A DNA stretch of 43,362 nucleotides, taken from IMG/VR virus record IMGVR_UViG_3300017963_000119, positions 1-43,362 of that record; one strand, 5' to 3'. Position numbers and translations under genes: made by a program. Positions 15,899 to 23,257 of the stretch are shown here, piece by piece. Within the stretch, counting starts at the first letter, position 1; each line of letters begins with the position of its first letter. The notes beneath the pieces were generated by a model, which was given only the letters and a program-made list of their open reading frames with translations, was not told where the DNA came from and did not search any database. The stretch comes from a virus.

Positions 15899-17447
15899 GG
15901 GACCCTCCTTCTGGGTTCGACATGGCAGTTTGCGGTATTGTCCTTGGATCTCCCATTGCTGCCACTTTACCGCCAGGCGGCTCATACCGCAAGTGCATGT
16001 CTGCCATGAAGAGCGCCATGGCCATGTCGTCGTGCGCGGCTGCTCCGAACTGATTTAGCTCGTGGCACAGCTGATCAACGACCTTCTGTGTGATATCTCC
16101 ACGGTAAGGGAACACATACTCTTTGTTCTCAAGCCGCACGCTCAAGCCCGCGGTCTGCGACTTGAGCTGGACCTTATGCAAATAGGTCGTATTGTGGGCT
16201 CGGATTGGCAGCTGCGTTTCCTCCCTTGCGTGCTCCCGATAGTAATGCTGCACTCCGACAGTCTCCACAACTACGATGTCAGGCTTGTGTTTCTGGGCCT
16301 GATATTTGACAGCACTGATGAATCCTTTGGGGGTGAGCCCCCTCTGCCTCCACACCTCGGCCACATGCCTCCTGCGTTGGGCATCCAGGCCGATCGTTGC
16401 ACAAGCATAGTAGTCGGTGTCCCGTCTCCTTGCGTCCTCTGGATTCGCAACCCCAGCAACATCCCAGGCCTGCACTACATACTCAAGCCCGAGCTCCCTG
16501 GCGGGAGCGAACGAGAAGTCTCTTCCGAGGTCCTTCGCCCAAGTAAGCCACGTCTCAGGCACTGGCGCCGCCTCATCTGAGAGCGGCATATTCCGTTTGT
16601 CCCTGTCATATGCCGCCCTATTCTGCCTCAGCAGTGCCTGGAGTCGCTTAGGTGGCCACAATTCGGGCCACATGGATCTAAAGTTCCCGCCTTCCTCGAA
16701 GTCTGCCCTCTCGAACCTCTTGGGCACCTCGAATTCCGGGTGCTCCGACTCCAGCTCCCCATAAAGGTCTCCGAAGTGCTTTCGGGTGCCCACCATGAGA
16801 AATGGCGTATTCGCCTCCCTACAACCACCCAGCGTCTGCCAGAACCACTCTTTTACTTTGGCCCGTCTCTCTGGTGTCCCCGTGTTTTCAAGAGTCAGGA
16901 TGTCGTCACAGATGATCGCATCTGCACGCATGCCCGTAGCCCCGCTCCCAATCCCAACAGCCTCGAGGGTTGCATCCACAAGGCTGCGATTGACCCGCTG
17001 CCGAATGGTGATCCGCGTGTCATTCCACGGACTTCTGGATTGAAACAGCCCGAACTTGGCCTGAAGCGCCCTGTTCATCTCCAGTTCGTTCCGAATGGCT
17101 GCAACTCTTGTCTGGGCTTGATGCTTCGTGTCTGACGCCAGCTTGATGCGAATGTCCGGGTTCATGCACATCATCCAGATGGGCAGGATGAACGAGAAGC
17201 ACGTGGACTTCGCAAAGTCTTTCGGGGCCTTCAGGAGCATATTGTCTCCCTTGGCCGCGAGCATCAGCCACTCATGGTGAAACGGCTTTGGCTTTACTGG
17301 GAGTTTCCAGAGCCCATACTTGAGTGCGAACTCAATCGGATCTCTCAGATGGATCAGCGCCTCGTGACTCTGCTTCGCCAGTTCCGTCGCGTACTCCTCC
17401 GTCATCCTCACGGACGGACTCCTCAAGTCTTTTCCCTCCCTCATCGC
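15843..17447 (-). CDS. terL: Terminase large subunit
   Basis: ATPase-nuclease motor that packages DNA. From ATG 17447 it has 534 residues; GTG at 17411 has a better ribosome binding site (GAGGAG) and is an equally good start. I see a Walker A-like KAPKDFAKST at about 73-82, Walker B AIICDDIL near 177-184, and the C-terminal RNaseH-type nuclease acidic residues in QAWDVAG, VVVETVGV and HDDMAMAL. Upstream overlap with the small-subunit gene (over 75 bases) and downstream overlap with the portal gene show a tightly coupled packaging operon. Confidence 0.92.
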   Translation of the reverse strand, partial: AMREGKDLRSPSVRMTEEYATELAKQSHEALIHLRDPIEFALKYGLWKLPVKPKPFHHEWLMLAAKGDNMLLKAPKDFAKSTCFSFILPIWMMCMNPDIRIKLASDTKHQAQTRVAAIRNELEMNRALQAKFGLFQSRSPWNDTRITIRQRVNRSLVDATLEAVGIGSGATGMRADAIICDDILTLENTGTPERRAKVKEWFWQTLGGCREANTPFLMVGTRKHFGDLYGELESEHPEFEVPKRFERADFEEGGNFRSMWPELWPPKRLQALLRQNRAAYDRDKRNMPLSDEAAPVPETWLTWAKDLGRDFSFAPARELGLEYVVQAWDVAGVANPEDARRRDTDYYACATIGLDAQRRRHVAEVWRQRGLTPKGFISAVKYQAQKHKPDIVVVETVGVQHYYREHAREETQLPIRAHNTTYLHKVQLKSQTAGLSVRLENKEYVFPYRGDITQKVVDQLCHELNQFGAAAHDDMAMALFMADMHLRYEPPGGKVAAMGDPRTIPQTAMSNPEGGSHGTSSPVRASSPRSHFGS

Positions 17448-17943
17448 GCGCCTTGCCAAACGCTTCCATCAACGTCGTCTTCGTCAACTGCACGACCTCT
17501 GGCAAGACACTACCAGACCCCTCAGTCTCTATTGACACCTTGCTTCTGGAATGTCCCTCACTCGCCGCAACGCCCTGGCGCCTGATCTCTGCAATGAAGT
17601 CTAGCTGCGCCTTCACAAGCTCGACCTTCAATTCATCGGGCAACTCCGTGAGGTCTCCCTTGAGCGCTTTCTTGAGGACGTCATCCTGCAACCATTGCAG
17701 CACCGTTGACGGCTCCTGGAATATCTCTTTCCACTTGATCTTCGAGACGACCTCTCGCCAATCCTCTGGAGTGAAGTAGCCATTCACACCATGATGGATC
17801 GCCCGCGACAGAGTTTCCCGTCGAATCCCAACAGCCTTTGCGGCCAGGTCCACCCGCCCATGTCTCGCGTACTCGATGACGGCCCCCTGGTACTCGGGCG
17901 GCCAGTCCCGTGTCATAAGTCGGATCTCTTCGTCTGAGTACAT
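17332..17943 (-). CDS. terS: Terminase small subunit (probable)
   Basis: 203 residues from ATG at 17943, which overlaps the upstream stop by one base (TAATG). It has a helix-turn-helix-like N-terminus (RVDLAAKAVGIRRETLSRAIHHG), a helical middle and a polar, disordered C-terminus. Small subunits with this layout bind the packaging start on DNA. It directly precedes and overlaps the large subunit. The HTH reading and location are the evidence. Confidence 0.78.
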   Translation of the reverse strand: MYSDEEIRLMTRDWPPEYQGAVIEYARHGRVDLAAKAVGIRRETLSRAIHHGVNGYFTPEDWREVVSKIKWKEIFQEPSTVLQWLQDDVLKKALKGDLTELPDELKVELVKAQLDFIAEIRRQGVAASEGHSRSKVSIETEGSGSVLPEVVQLTKTTLMEAFGKARDEGGKRLEESVREDDGGVRDGTGEAESRGADPSERSD

Positions 17944-18134
17944 TACGAGGTCCTCTCTTCAAAGGCTCGCCAGGATCCGGCCAACATTCCAAACCCAAGC
18001 ATTACGAGAATGGTTCCGACAGCAGCCTCATGCCCAGCAAAAACCACGATGAGGATCCCGAACGCGACCATCTCCACGACTACCAGGAAGAATGACAGGA
18101 CCAACCACCATGCCCACGCTTCGCTTCGTTTCAT
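17943..18134 (-). CDS. Small membrane protein, two TM helices
   Basis: 63 residues from ATG at 18134 (GGAGG seven bases upstream). Two hydrophobic segments, about residues 8-31 (WWLVLSFFLVVVEMVAFGIL) and 37-54 (AVGTILVMLGFGMLAGSW), with charged ends. No family recognised. A membrane protein next to terminase genes could be a holin-like or superinfection protein. Confidence 0.65.
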   Translation of the reverse strand: MKRSEAWAWWLVLSFFLVVVEMVAFGILIVVFAGHEAAVGTILVMLGFGMLAGSWRAFEERTS

Positions 18135-18146
18135 CGTTTCACCTCC

Positions 18147-18500
18147 TCACTCTTGCGGTCTTGGCGCCTGCGTGATGCGATTGCCGTTCCATGAGTCATC
18201 CCTCCTCAATGTCTGCGCCAGCACAATGGCAATCCGTTGGAAGTCATCCACGGACTTTCCGAAGGCGACATCAAGGTGCCTGATGCAGTCCTGGCAACAG
18301 AACACGGGAGTTCCGTGTTTCTCGAGCATATCAACGAACTCGGACTCATGCCGATCCCCGCAGCCTTTCTGCTGGAAGCCAACCGTCATACACTTGCAAA
18401 CTTCCTTGCCGCAAACCACGCAAAATGCAATGGACTCTCTGGAGGGCCACATCTTCCCACAGCTGTCACAGATCTTCATCGGTATGCACTTGGATTTCAC
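18147..18500 (-). CDS. Zinc-ribbon-type protein of unknown function
   Basis: 117 residues from GTG at 18500 (GGAGG five bases upstream; ATG at 18479 is an alternative). Cysteines are arranged in pairs: CDSCG, CVVCG, CKC and FCCQDC, with His residues near, suggesting two zinc sites. The start overlaps the end of the upstream gene. The C-terminus (GNRITQAPRPQE) is polar. Confidence 0.62.
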   Translation of the reverse strand: MKSKCIPMKICDSCGKMWPSRESIAFCVVCGKEVCKCMTVGFQQKGCGDRHESEFVDMLEKHGTPVFCCQDCIRHLDVAFGKSVDDFQRIAIVLAQTLRRDDSWNGNRITQAPRPQE

Positions 18501-18669
18501 GGCGGCCTCCACTCATGAGTTCCCTGTAGATGTTTCTGCCCGTGACTCTTCCGACTATGATCTTCGGGTTCTGCTTCGAGAGCCACTCCTTCAAGAGCCT
18601 GCGTGTCTCATCGTTTCCCTTTTTGAACTCGATCACATCATCACAAATCACAAACTCATATTTCTTCAT
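18466..18669 (-). CDS. Small protein of unknown function, coupled to methyltransferase gene
   Basis: 67 residues from ATG at 18669, overlapping the methyltransferase stop in ATGA. It has an alternating strand/helix pattern (KYEFVICDDVIEFKKG, then KIIVGRVTGRNIY). No motif recognised. Confidence 0.62.
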   Translation of the reverse strand: MKKYEFVICDDVIEFKKGNDETRRLLKEWLSKQNPKIIVGRVTGRNIYRELMSGGRREIQVHTDEDL

Positions 18670-19328
18670 TTGACCCTCACATACGCTTCGGTTCGCCAAC
18701 CCACGCTGAACGCTTCAATGTCTTCGAGGTCATACGGATTTGGAGTCTCAAGCTTCTGCCAGTCATCGAGACGACCCATCGCCCTCAGCTCGTCCACGCT
18801 CTTTCTCACCTGACTGTCGGTGATATCGTGGAACGACACAATCCCTCCCACGCAGACTCGACTCTGAAACCTCATGAAGTCTCGCAGCGTTGCCGGGTAG
18901 CGGTGGTCGGCGTCAATGTGAAGAAACACGACATTCTCCTTATCCTCAGCGAGCGTTGGGAATAGCAGTCTGGCTACTCGCTCTGACGCTCCGACCGCCA
19001 TTACAACTCGCTCTCTGACGTCCAAGGTCTCCAGGGCCCTCAGCACATCGAACATGTCTCCGTTGTCCTCATGGAAGGCGTTCGTGCCGAAGCCATCGAC
19101 CCCGACGACGTACCCATCAAACTCCTCCATCATGAAGGCAAGCATGGCGAGGCCCCCACCATGGAAGCACCCCACCTCGATTGCAATCGGAAGATCTACG
19201 ATGCGCCCATTGCCAACCCATCGTTTCTCACGCAGACGCTCATACCACCACTCATACTCAGTCGCATCACACGCCGCAAAGATGCGGGCCTCGAGCAGCT
19301 TCTGGATTCTCTTATGGATGTTCCTCAC
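18666..19328 (-). CDS. SAM-dependent methyltransferase (Methyltransf_24-like)
   Basis: 220 residues starting at GTG 19328, overlapping the upstream stop in GTGA. The SAM-binding core is visible: IAIEVGCFHGGGLAML (motif I), YVVGVDGFG, then VVFLHIDADHRYPATLRDF and GGIVSFHDI. This arrangement is typical of Methyltransf_24 / cephalosporin-hydroxylase-like enzymes that act on sugars or small molecules, often in surface-glycan gene clusters. Since the phage also encodes glycosyltransferases, a glycan O-methyltransferase is plausible. It is not a recognisable DNA methyltransferase. Confidence 0.8.
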   Translation of the reverse strand: MRNIHKRIQKLLEARIFAACDATEYEWWYERLREKRWVGNGRIVDLPIAIEVGCFHGGGLAMLAFMMEEFDGYVVGVDGFGTNAFHEDNGDMFDVLRALETLDVRERVVMAVGASERVARLLFPTLAEDKENVVFLHIDADHRYPATLRDFMRFQSRVCVGGIVSFHDITDSQVRKSVDELRAMGRLDDWQKLETPNPYDLEDIEAFSVGWRTEAYVRVK

Positions 19329-19486
19329 GCTTTCCTCCTCAGAGCCCTACGGCTCACGATTTCCGTCTGGCCATTCTCAAACTCAACGAGAACCGAGTTC
19401 ATCCCACCCACCTTCAAGATCCGACATGCACGGCCCTTCATGGTTGCTCGCTTCTCGTTGTTTCCCCACTTATAGACATACGTCAT
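19325..19486 (-). CDS. Small conserved-type phage protein (53 residues)
   Basis: ATG at 19486 overlaps the preceding stop in ATGA and its TGA overlaps the methyltransferase GTG. The short protein reads YKWGNNEKRATMKGR and later MNSVLVEFENGQTEIVSRRA, a basic beta-rich layout I have seen in many phage genomes without a known function. Confidence 0.75.
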   Translation of the reverse strand: MTYVYKWGNNEKRATMKGRACRILKVGGMNSVLVEFENGQTEIVSRRALRRKA

Positions 19487-20244
19487 TCTGGCAGCTCCTC
19501 CCATGTTCGACCGTCAAGCTCACGACCTTTCAGTTCAGACTTGGATCCCCACGACTTGAACCAGAACGGAACGCCTGCCCTTTGGCATTCGTCCCTGATC
19601 TCCCTGACTATTCCTCGCGTGCACGGCCTCGCCCTTGGCCCTGTCTCACCACCTGCCACAACCCAGTCCACGCAGACGAGGTCTTCCTGTCTGAGTTCCG
19701 ACATCTTGAATAGTGGCTCAATGGACAAGAACTTCGTCACCCACTCAGGTAGATGGCTCAGGGCATTCGATGCACGGTTGACCGAGTACTTGTCCCATGC
19801 GGAACATCCTGCCCACACGTTCTCTGGCCATGTCAGGTTCTTCACCTGTCCGAACGCTTTCCTTCTGTAGTACCAGTAACGCTCAAGATTGTCGCAGCGC
19901 TTCGTGAGCAGCATGAACGTGTGCTCCTGGCAAACCGCCATGACGCTGAAGATTTCGTCCCTCCAGTGTGAAGGCACGGCCTTACAGAAGAGATCTCCCA
20001 TGTCCACGACGAACACCCTTCGCTTCTTTCGCCACCTGAGAGGCTCGTGAAGACGCTCTGGCCAGAAGGTCGGTCGGAACCCGACGTACCGATCCCTCAA
20101 TTTCACTTCTGGATTGGCTGCAAGCCTGATTGCCATTCTGCGTGCCCAGCAATTATCCCAGCACGGGAATTCAGGCAGGCAACCCGTTACTGGGTTCCAC
20201 GTCTCTGTCCACCATGCGCCGTCGTCCATCTTGGATTTCCTCAT
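19483..20244 (-). CDS. Phage Gp37/Gp68-like (DUF5131) cysteine protein
   Basis: 253 residues from ATG at 20244, overlapping the upstream stop in ATGA. It has the family signature ETWNPVTGC, then PCWDNCWARRMAIR, with three conserved cysteines that may bind a metal or iron-sulfur cluster, and later VDMGDLFCKAVP, FMLLTKR, GGETGPRARPC and VPFWFKSWG. These are the conserved points of the DUF5131 family, which is common in phages and has no proven role; a radical-SAM-like fold has been proposed. The cysteine spacing here (C-x5-C-x3-C) differs slightly from the usual. Confidence 0.85.
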   Translation of the reverse strand: MRKSKMDDGAWWTETWNPVTGCLPEFPCWDNCWARRMAIRLAANPEVKLRDRYVGFRPTFWPERLHEPLRWRKKRRVFVVDMGDLFCKAVPSHWRDEIFSVMAVCQEHTFMLLTKRCDNLERYWYYRRKAFGQVKNLTWPENVWAGCSAWDKYSVNRASNALSHLPEWVTKFLSIEPLFKMSELRQEDLVCVDWVVAGGETGPRARPCTRGIVREIRDECQRAGVPFWFKSWGSKSELKGRELDGRTWEELPE

Positions 20245-20510
20245 TCCACGACCCTCCTCTCCCACCGCGTCGGCTTGAGCTGCCTCCTGTCAACCATGCC
20301 ATCATCCACTCCCTTGTCGGTGAGCAGCTGTCTCGCTATTCCTGGGAGACAGCAAAAGCAGAACAGCCCGTCGATTTCATCAAAAGGATCCTCGGACGGA
20401 TTGCACAGGATCTGGATCGCACAGCTCGCGTGGACCCTGACACCACACTCCTCGCACTTAACCGTGGACTCCCTTGGACCCAACTCCTCACGACAGACGT
20501 GGCAGTTCAT
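20241..20510 (-). CDS. RING/zinc-ribbon-like cysteine protein
   Basis: 89 residues from ATG at 20510, with GGAGG five bases upstream. The first ~60 residues have a C-x2-C, C-x2-C, H-x2-C, C-x-C-C order (CHVC, CEECGVRVHASC, FCFCC), like treble-clef or PHD/RING fingers. The basic C-terminus (RRQLKPTRWERRVVE) could bind nucleic acid. It starts a gene string that follows a terminator. Confidence 0.65.
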   Translation of the reverse strand: MNCHVCREELGPRESTVKCEECGVRVHASCAIQILCNPSEDPFDEIDGLFCFCCLPGIARQLLTDKGVDDGMVDRRQLKPTRWERRVVE

Positions 20511-20558
20511 TCATTCCTCCAGGGTTGACACGCAACGCTATGCCGAGTACACATAAAG

Positions 20559-20602
20559 AGACCCCGGACCGGTTAGCATGGTAAGTTCCTGGTCCGGGGT
20601 CT
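20559..20602 (-). terminator. 12-bp inverted repeat terminator between two gene groups
   Basis: AGACCCCGGACC (20559-20570) pairs perfectly with GGTCCGGGGTCT (20591-20602) around a 20-base loop. On the minus strand it is followed by CTTTATGT. It lies after the stop at 20643 and before the gene starting at 20510, so it may end or attenuate the middle transcript. Confidence 0.72.
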
Positions 20603-20642
20603 TCTGTGCTTTGCTGTGACATCGCGTGACGTCCTAGCTGCT

Positions 20643-21011
20643 CTACATGTCCTGTTTTTCGTCCTCTTCGTCGTCTTGCCCTTCGTCAAGCCTGATCTGA
20701 GCGTCCCCCGCAATCCTCGTCTCGAGACCCAACGCCTTTTCGTTGAGTTCATCCTTGAGAAGCTTCGCTTCCTTTTCGAGGTCCTTCACCTCTTGCGGCT
20801 TTAGCTCATTTATCTTCTTCTTGATCACTCTCAGACGTTCGCGGATAGTCCGGAGCTCCACAGCATTTCGGACCAACTCGCGGTCTCGAATGCCAGGATC
20901 TGATATGCTTGCGAGCGCTTCGTTGACAGCCTCTTCGATGACACTCGCCAGCTTTCCAAGAGGAGACTCTTTCCCAAGATGCACCGTTCGCCCTTCGCTC
21001 GTTGTCGTCAT
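20643..21011 (-). CDS. Coiled-coil protein of unknown function
   Basis: 122 residues from ATG at 21011 (AGGAG ten bases upstream; TTG at 21020 is closer to it). The middle is a long charged coiled coil (ELRTIRERLRVIKKKINELK and onward) and the C-terminus is very acidic. It could be an adaptor or DNA mimic. No family recognised. A terminator follows. Confidence 0.68.
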   Translation of the reverse strand: MTTTSEGRTVHLGKESPLGKLASVIEEAVNEALASISDPGIRDRELVRNAVELRTIRERLRVIKKKINELKPQEVKDLEKEAKLLKDELNEKALGLETRIAGDAQIRLDEGQDDEEDEKQDM

Positions 21012-21032
21012 TCTCAACACGCTCCTTTCTTG

Positions 21033-21494
21033 TTAGGTTCTCGACATTGCCTTTACCATGTCACGCCCTAGCCTAGCTCCAAGGTAGTCTTCGAGAAGAC
21101 TGTTCACCGTTCCATCTGGCCAGATCAAGCACATGGATTTCGCCCTGGACACCAGCTTCTTCGCCTCTGCCTGCCTACATCCGATTGCCTTGGCAATTGA
21201 CTTGTAGCTGACAGAGATCCCTGCCCACGCTTTTTTCATGAGGACGGAATCCTCAGCCTTCACGCGAGAATTCGGACGTGGCCCCTTCACGTGGGGATTT
21301 CTGGTGTTCGAGATTGTGGGCCACACGAGCACAAGCTGCAGGAGGTCGTGGTCCGTCTCCAGCAGATGTGCGCTCAACGCCCCACGCTTCTCTCCGTGCC
21401 GTTTCAATTCCGAGACCGCAAGCTTCCACTCGCTGTCATCATCCGGCACTCCAGGCAACTTTTCTTGAGCGGTCAAGCCGCGGTCTTGCTCCAT
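21033..21494 (-). CDS. Helix-turn-helix-like protein
   Basis: 153 residues from ATG at 21494 (AAGGAG nine bases upstream). The C-terminal half has an HTH-like segment (SYKSIAKAIGCRQAEAKKLV), followed by a possible winged region (SMCLIWPDGTVNSL). This could be a transcription regulator or a replication initiator-type DNA-binding protein. No closer match. Confidence 0.65.
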   Translation of the reverse strand: MEQDRGLTAQEKLPGVPDDDSEWKLAVSELKRHGEKRGALSAHLLETDHDLLQLVLVWPTISNTRNPHVKGPRPNSRVKAEDSVLMKKAWAGISVSYKSIAKAIGCRQAEAKKLVSRAKSMCLIWPDGTVNSLLEDYLGARLGRDMVKAMSRT

Positions 21495-21511
21495 GACATC
21501 ATTCTCCTTTC

Positions 21512-21805
21512 CTAGATGATGGCTAACGCCACATGGATGAGCTGCTTGATGACCTCATCCGTGACTACGACGTTGAGCCCTCCCTCGAAGCCCTGGAAGA
21601 ACTGGATGGCCGAATCTTTCTTGCAGATCTCCCAGGCGCCAGACGTGAGCTGGGCGTTGACGCAGAGGACATTCTCATCTTCGTCAACATGCTCCTCGAC
21701 GAACTCCTTGCACGTCTTCCAGGATCCGATCGCACCTGGCCCCTCGCCATGGAGGATCTGTAATAGCTGCTTTATGAGCTCCTTGAGTTTCGATACGTCT
21801 CCCAT
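21512..21805 (-). CDS. Protein of unknown function
   Basis: 97 residues from ATG at 21805; a GTG at 21814 overlaps the ASCH gene stop in GTGA and is an alternative start. Acidic, with a helical N-terminus (KLKELIKQLLQILHGEG) and a beta-rich end (GLNVVVTDEVIKQLIHVALAII). Confidence 0.65.
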   Translation of the reverse strand: MGDVSKLKELIKQLLQILHGEGPGAIGSWKTCKEFVEEHVDEDENVLCVNAQLTSGAWEICKKDSAIQFFQGFEGGLNVVVTDEVIKQLIHVALAII

Positions 21806-21810
21806 TCCGA

Positions 21811-22308
21811 TCACGCTCCCTTCTTGTCAGACAATGGCGACTCAGGCAAACTTCGCAACTTGGACCATGGATTACTTTCGCCTTCACACCTCCCTTCCTC
21901 CGAGTTCATCTCGGATCTCAACGCGGTCAAATCGACATTGAAGAACCCCTGGCGCCCAGGACATGACACTGGATTTCTGAACCGCTCGGCGTTCGTCATC
22001 ACAAACCCGAATGGCCCGGAGAACCACCTGTTCTTGTGACGCACATCTGAGGTCCTCAGCAGGAACTTGTTCCAGCAATCCACAATCTCGACAGACCCTA
22101 TGATCGCCCCAACGACAGGATGGTAGTCAAAGGACGACTCCACTCCGAGGTACATCGAGACCTTTGGGACAACCCAATGCTCCACACGCTTCGCTGCATG
22201 GATGAGGATCCGCCCGCGAATGTTCGTCTTCCACGTCCGGTTCTCGACATCCTTCACGCCGTCAACGATCAGATCCGCCCACGGCTGCCTCACGCTCAGA
22301 GCTTTCAC
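21811..22308 (-). CDS. ASCH-domain protein
   Basis: 165 residues starting at GTG 22308 (GGAGG nine bases upstream). The N-terminus is the ASCH signature: LSVRQPWADLIVDGVKDVEN followed by RTWKT and RGRILIHAAKR, then VVGAIIGSVEIVDC. ASCH proteins are PUA-like RNA- or nucleotide-binding domains, found with transcription coactivators and in phages. A role in RNA binding is a family-level inference. Confidence 0.85.
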   Translation of the reverse strand: MKALSVRQPWADLIVDGVKDVENRTWKTNIRGRILIHAAKRVEHWVVPKVSMYLGVESSFDYHPVVGAIIGSVEIVDCWNKFLLRTSDVRHKNRWFSGPFGFVMTNAERFRNPVSCPGRQGFFNVDLTALRSEMNSEEGRCEGESNPWSKLRSLPESPLSDKKGA

Positions 22309-22543
22309 CGTCTTGCCCCTCCTGCGTCATCGCCCACAGCTTTGCTTTCGAGTTGATGCACTCCCCAGTTTTCCTCCGAAGGTAAAGACATAGGCTGTCT
22401 CCGCGCACATACCGAGCATCGACGAATCCTGCACAGGCTCTCATAACCCGGTAGTCGCTCGCCATGCACGCCATCATCCTGTTCTGTCGGTCCTGGATCT
22501 GGAATCCACGCTGGCTCTCGCTCTTCGTTCCATCCTGGTTCAA
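22262..22543 (-). CDS. Protein of unknown function, possibly C-terminal part of a frameshifted gene
   Basis: 93 residues from TTG at 22543, with AAGGAGG eight bases upstream. Third codon positions here are clearly richer in G/C than in the competing frame (about 70% against 50%, counted by hand over about 75 codons), so this is the coding frame for 22310-22540. It contains SDYRVMRACAGFVDARYVRG and a Cys/Lys-rich end. The preceding frame (22634 onward) looks coding up to about 22550 and then does not, so the two may be one gene broken by a +1 shift. Confidence 0.55.
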   Translation of the reverse strand: MNQDGTKSESQRGFQIQDRQNRMMACMASDYRVMRACAGFVDARYVRGDSLCLYLRRKTGECINSKAKLWAMTQEGQDGESSEREAAVGGSDR

Positions 22544-22634
22544 GGTCACCACCTCCTTCTGGATCGTAGATGAGGAGTCCGTTCCTGGCCGCGGCCTCAG
22601 CCACGATGACCCACCTTTCGAGTTCCTCACTCAC
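22305..22634 (-). CDS. Overlapping frame; first part looks coding
   Basis: 110 residues from GTG at 22634, close to the previous gene stop. The first ~30 residues (SEELERWVIVAEAAARNGLL and so on) have a protein-like pattern and G/C-rich third positions; the rest reads like a shadow of the 22543 frame. Its stop does overlap the ASCH start in GTGA, which could be chance. Either a short real N-terminus joined to the next frame by an indel, or a separate small gene. Confidence 0.4.
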   Translation of the reverse strand: MSEELERWVIVAEAAARNGLLIYDPEGGGDLEPGWNEEREPAWIPDPGPTEQDDGVHGERLPGYESLCRIRRCSVCARRQPMSLPSEENWGVHQLESKAVGDDAGGARR

Positions 22635-22800
22635 CGGCAAGCTCCTTCAGATGTTTCGGGAGTTTCCGGCGCTTCGCCTTCGAGCGATACCGCTGCTTGT
22701 GCCTGATGCCCATGAGTTCTTCGAGTCCATCCAGCTCTGATGCCGAGCAGCTTGGCACGAACCTCCGAGAATTCCCTTTCGTGATGACGACCTTGCCCAT
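22627..22800 (-). CDS. Small basic protein
   Basis: 57 residues from ATG at 22800 (GGAGG five bases upstream). The C-terminus is strongly basic (RHKQRYRSKAKRRKLPKHLK), suggesting nucleic-acid or nucleoprotein binding. Overlaps the longer frame at 22631-22891; the N-terminal part of that frame appears real only before this start. Confidence 0.6.
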   Translation of the reverse strand: MGKVVITKGNSRRFVPSCSASELDGLEELMGIRHKQRYRSKAKRRKLPKHLKELAGE

Positions 22801-22891
22801 ACGACCCTCCAATCAGTTGTTCCCCCATCTCTTCCTGCCCAATGATTAGGGCCTCAGTGACTACCTGGAGCGTCCACGTCACTTCCGCCAT
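22631..22891 (-). CDS. Short gene with N-terminus paralogous to the 23257 gene; 3-prime part doubtful
   Basis: ATG at 22891 has GAGGAGG upstream. The first ~11 residues, MAEVTWTLQVV, match MSEVSWKIKLV at the start of the gene at 23257. Hand-counted G/C at third positions is high for the first ~23 codons, then falls. After about 22820 the neighbouring frame (57-residue gene) is the better one. A TGA in the other frame lies at 22816-22814. Possible truncated duplicate or indel. Confidence 0.35.
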   Translation of the reverse strand: MAEVTWTLQVVTEALIIGQEEMGEQLIGGSYGQGRHHEREFSEVRAKLLGIRAGWTRRTHGHQAQAAVSLEGEAPETPETSEGACR

Positions 22892-22921
22892 CTTTCAGCC
22901 ACCTCCTCAAACTAGAAACAG

Positions 22922-23043
22922 GCCTCAGATCGCCTCTGAAGCCACATCGCCATTGCCCCCCTATGGAAAGAGGGGTGCGGGGCCCCAATCTGAAGAGGTC
23001 CATCTCTGGACCAATTGGAAACACAGAAGGGATGGGGCCCCGC
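22922..23043. other. Structured intergenic region with repeated element and nested hairpins
   Basis: A perfect 10-bp inverted repeat GCGGGGCCCC (22977-22986) and GGGGCCCCGC (23034-23043) encloses a second hairpin, GGTCCA (22997-23002) with TGGACC (23007-23012). At 22922-22935 lies the CCTCAGATCGCCT element also found near 30990, 35870 and, in altered form, 38148. On the minus strand the outer hairpin is followed by ACCCCTCTTTCC, so it may terminate transcription from upstream. Confidence 0.6.
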
Positions 23044-23257
23044 GAGGACCCGTTATATCACTACCATCCAAACACCTTGAGCGACTCTTCGTCCATAGCC
23101 TTCTGAAACTTGGCCACGTAATCGTCCATGTCCGAGGACTCCATGTCGGGGCCTCCGTGACGACGTCATTGCAGCGCTTCAGGATTTCGATGCATCTCTT
23201 GAGGCTCTTTGGATGCTTCGGAGGTACGAGCTTGATCTTCCAACTCACTTCAGACAT
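22961..23257 (-). CDS. Small gene, likely frameshifted after ~34 codons
   Basis: ATG at 23257, AAGG upstream. The annotated frame gives 98 residues, of which the first ~34 (MSEVSWKIKLVPPKHPKS, then LKRCIEILKRCNDVV) look protein-like. The rest runs through DNA whose -1 frame is the duplicated C-terminus described above, and ends inside the downstream hairpin, so the annotated C-terminus is doubtful. With a -1 shift the product would be a 66-residue chimera. Confidence 0.4.
   Translation of the reverse strand: MSEVSWKIKLVPPKHPKSLKRCIEILKRCNDVVTEAPTWSPRTWTITWPSFRRLWTKSRSRCLDGSDITGPRGAPSLLCFQLVQRWTSSDWGPAPLFP
23061..23159 (-). pseudogene. Out-of-frame duplicate of the C-terminus of the 24527-23883 gene
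   Basis: Translated in the frame ending at TAG 23063-23061 this stretch reads HGGPDMESSDMDDYVAKFQK then AMDEESLKVFGW. That is nearly the same as the last ~31 residues of the neighbouring 214-residue protein (HGGPDRESSDMDDYVRKFEK and so on). The frame is -1 to the gene starting at 23257 and has a TGA just upstream, with no start nearby. So a partial gene duplication has lost its head, or the 23257 gene has a frameshift near codon 34. Confidence 0.7.
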
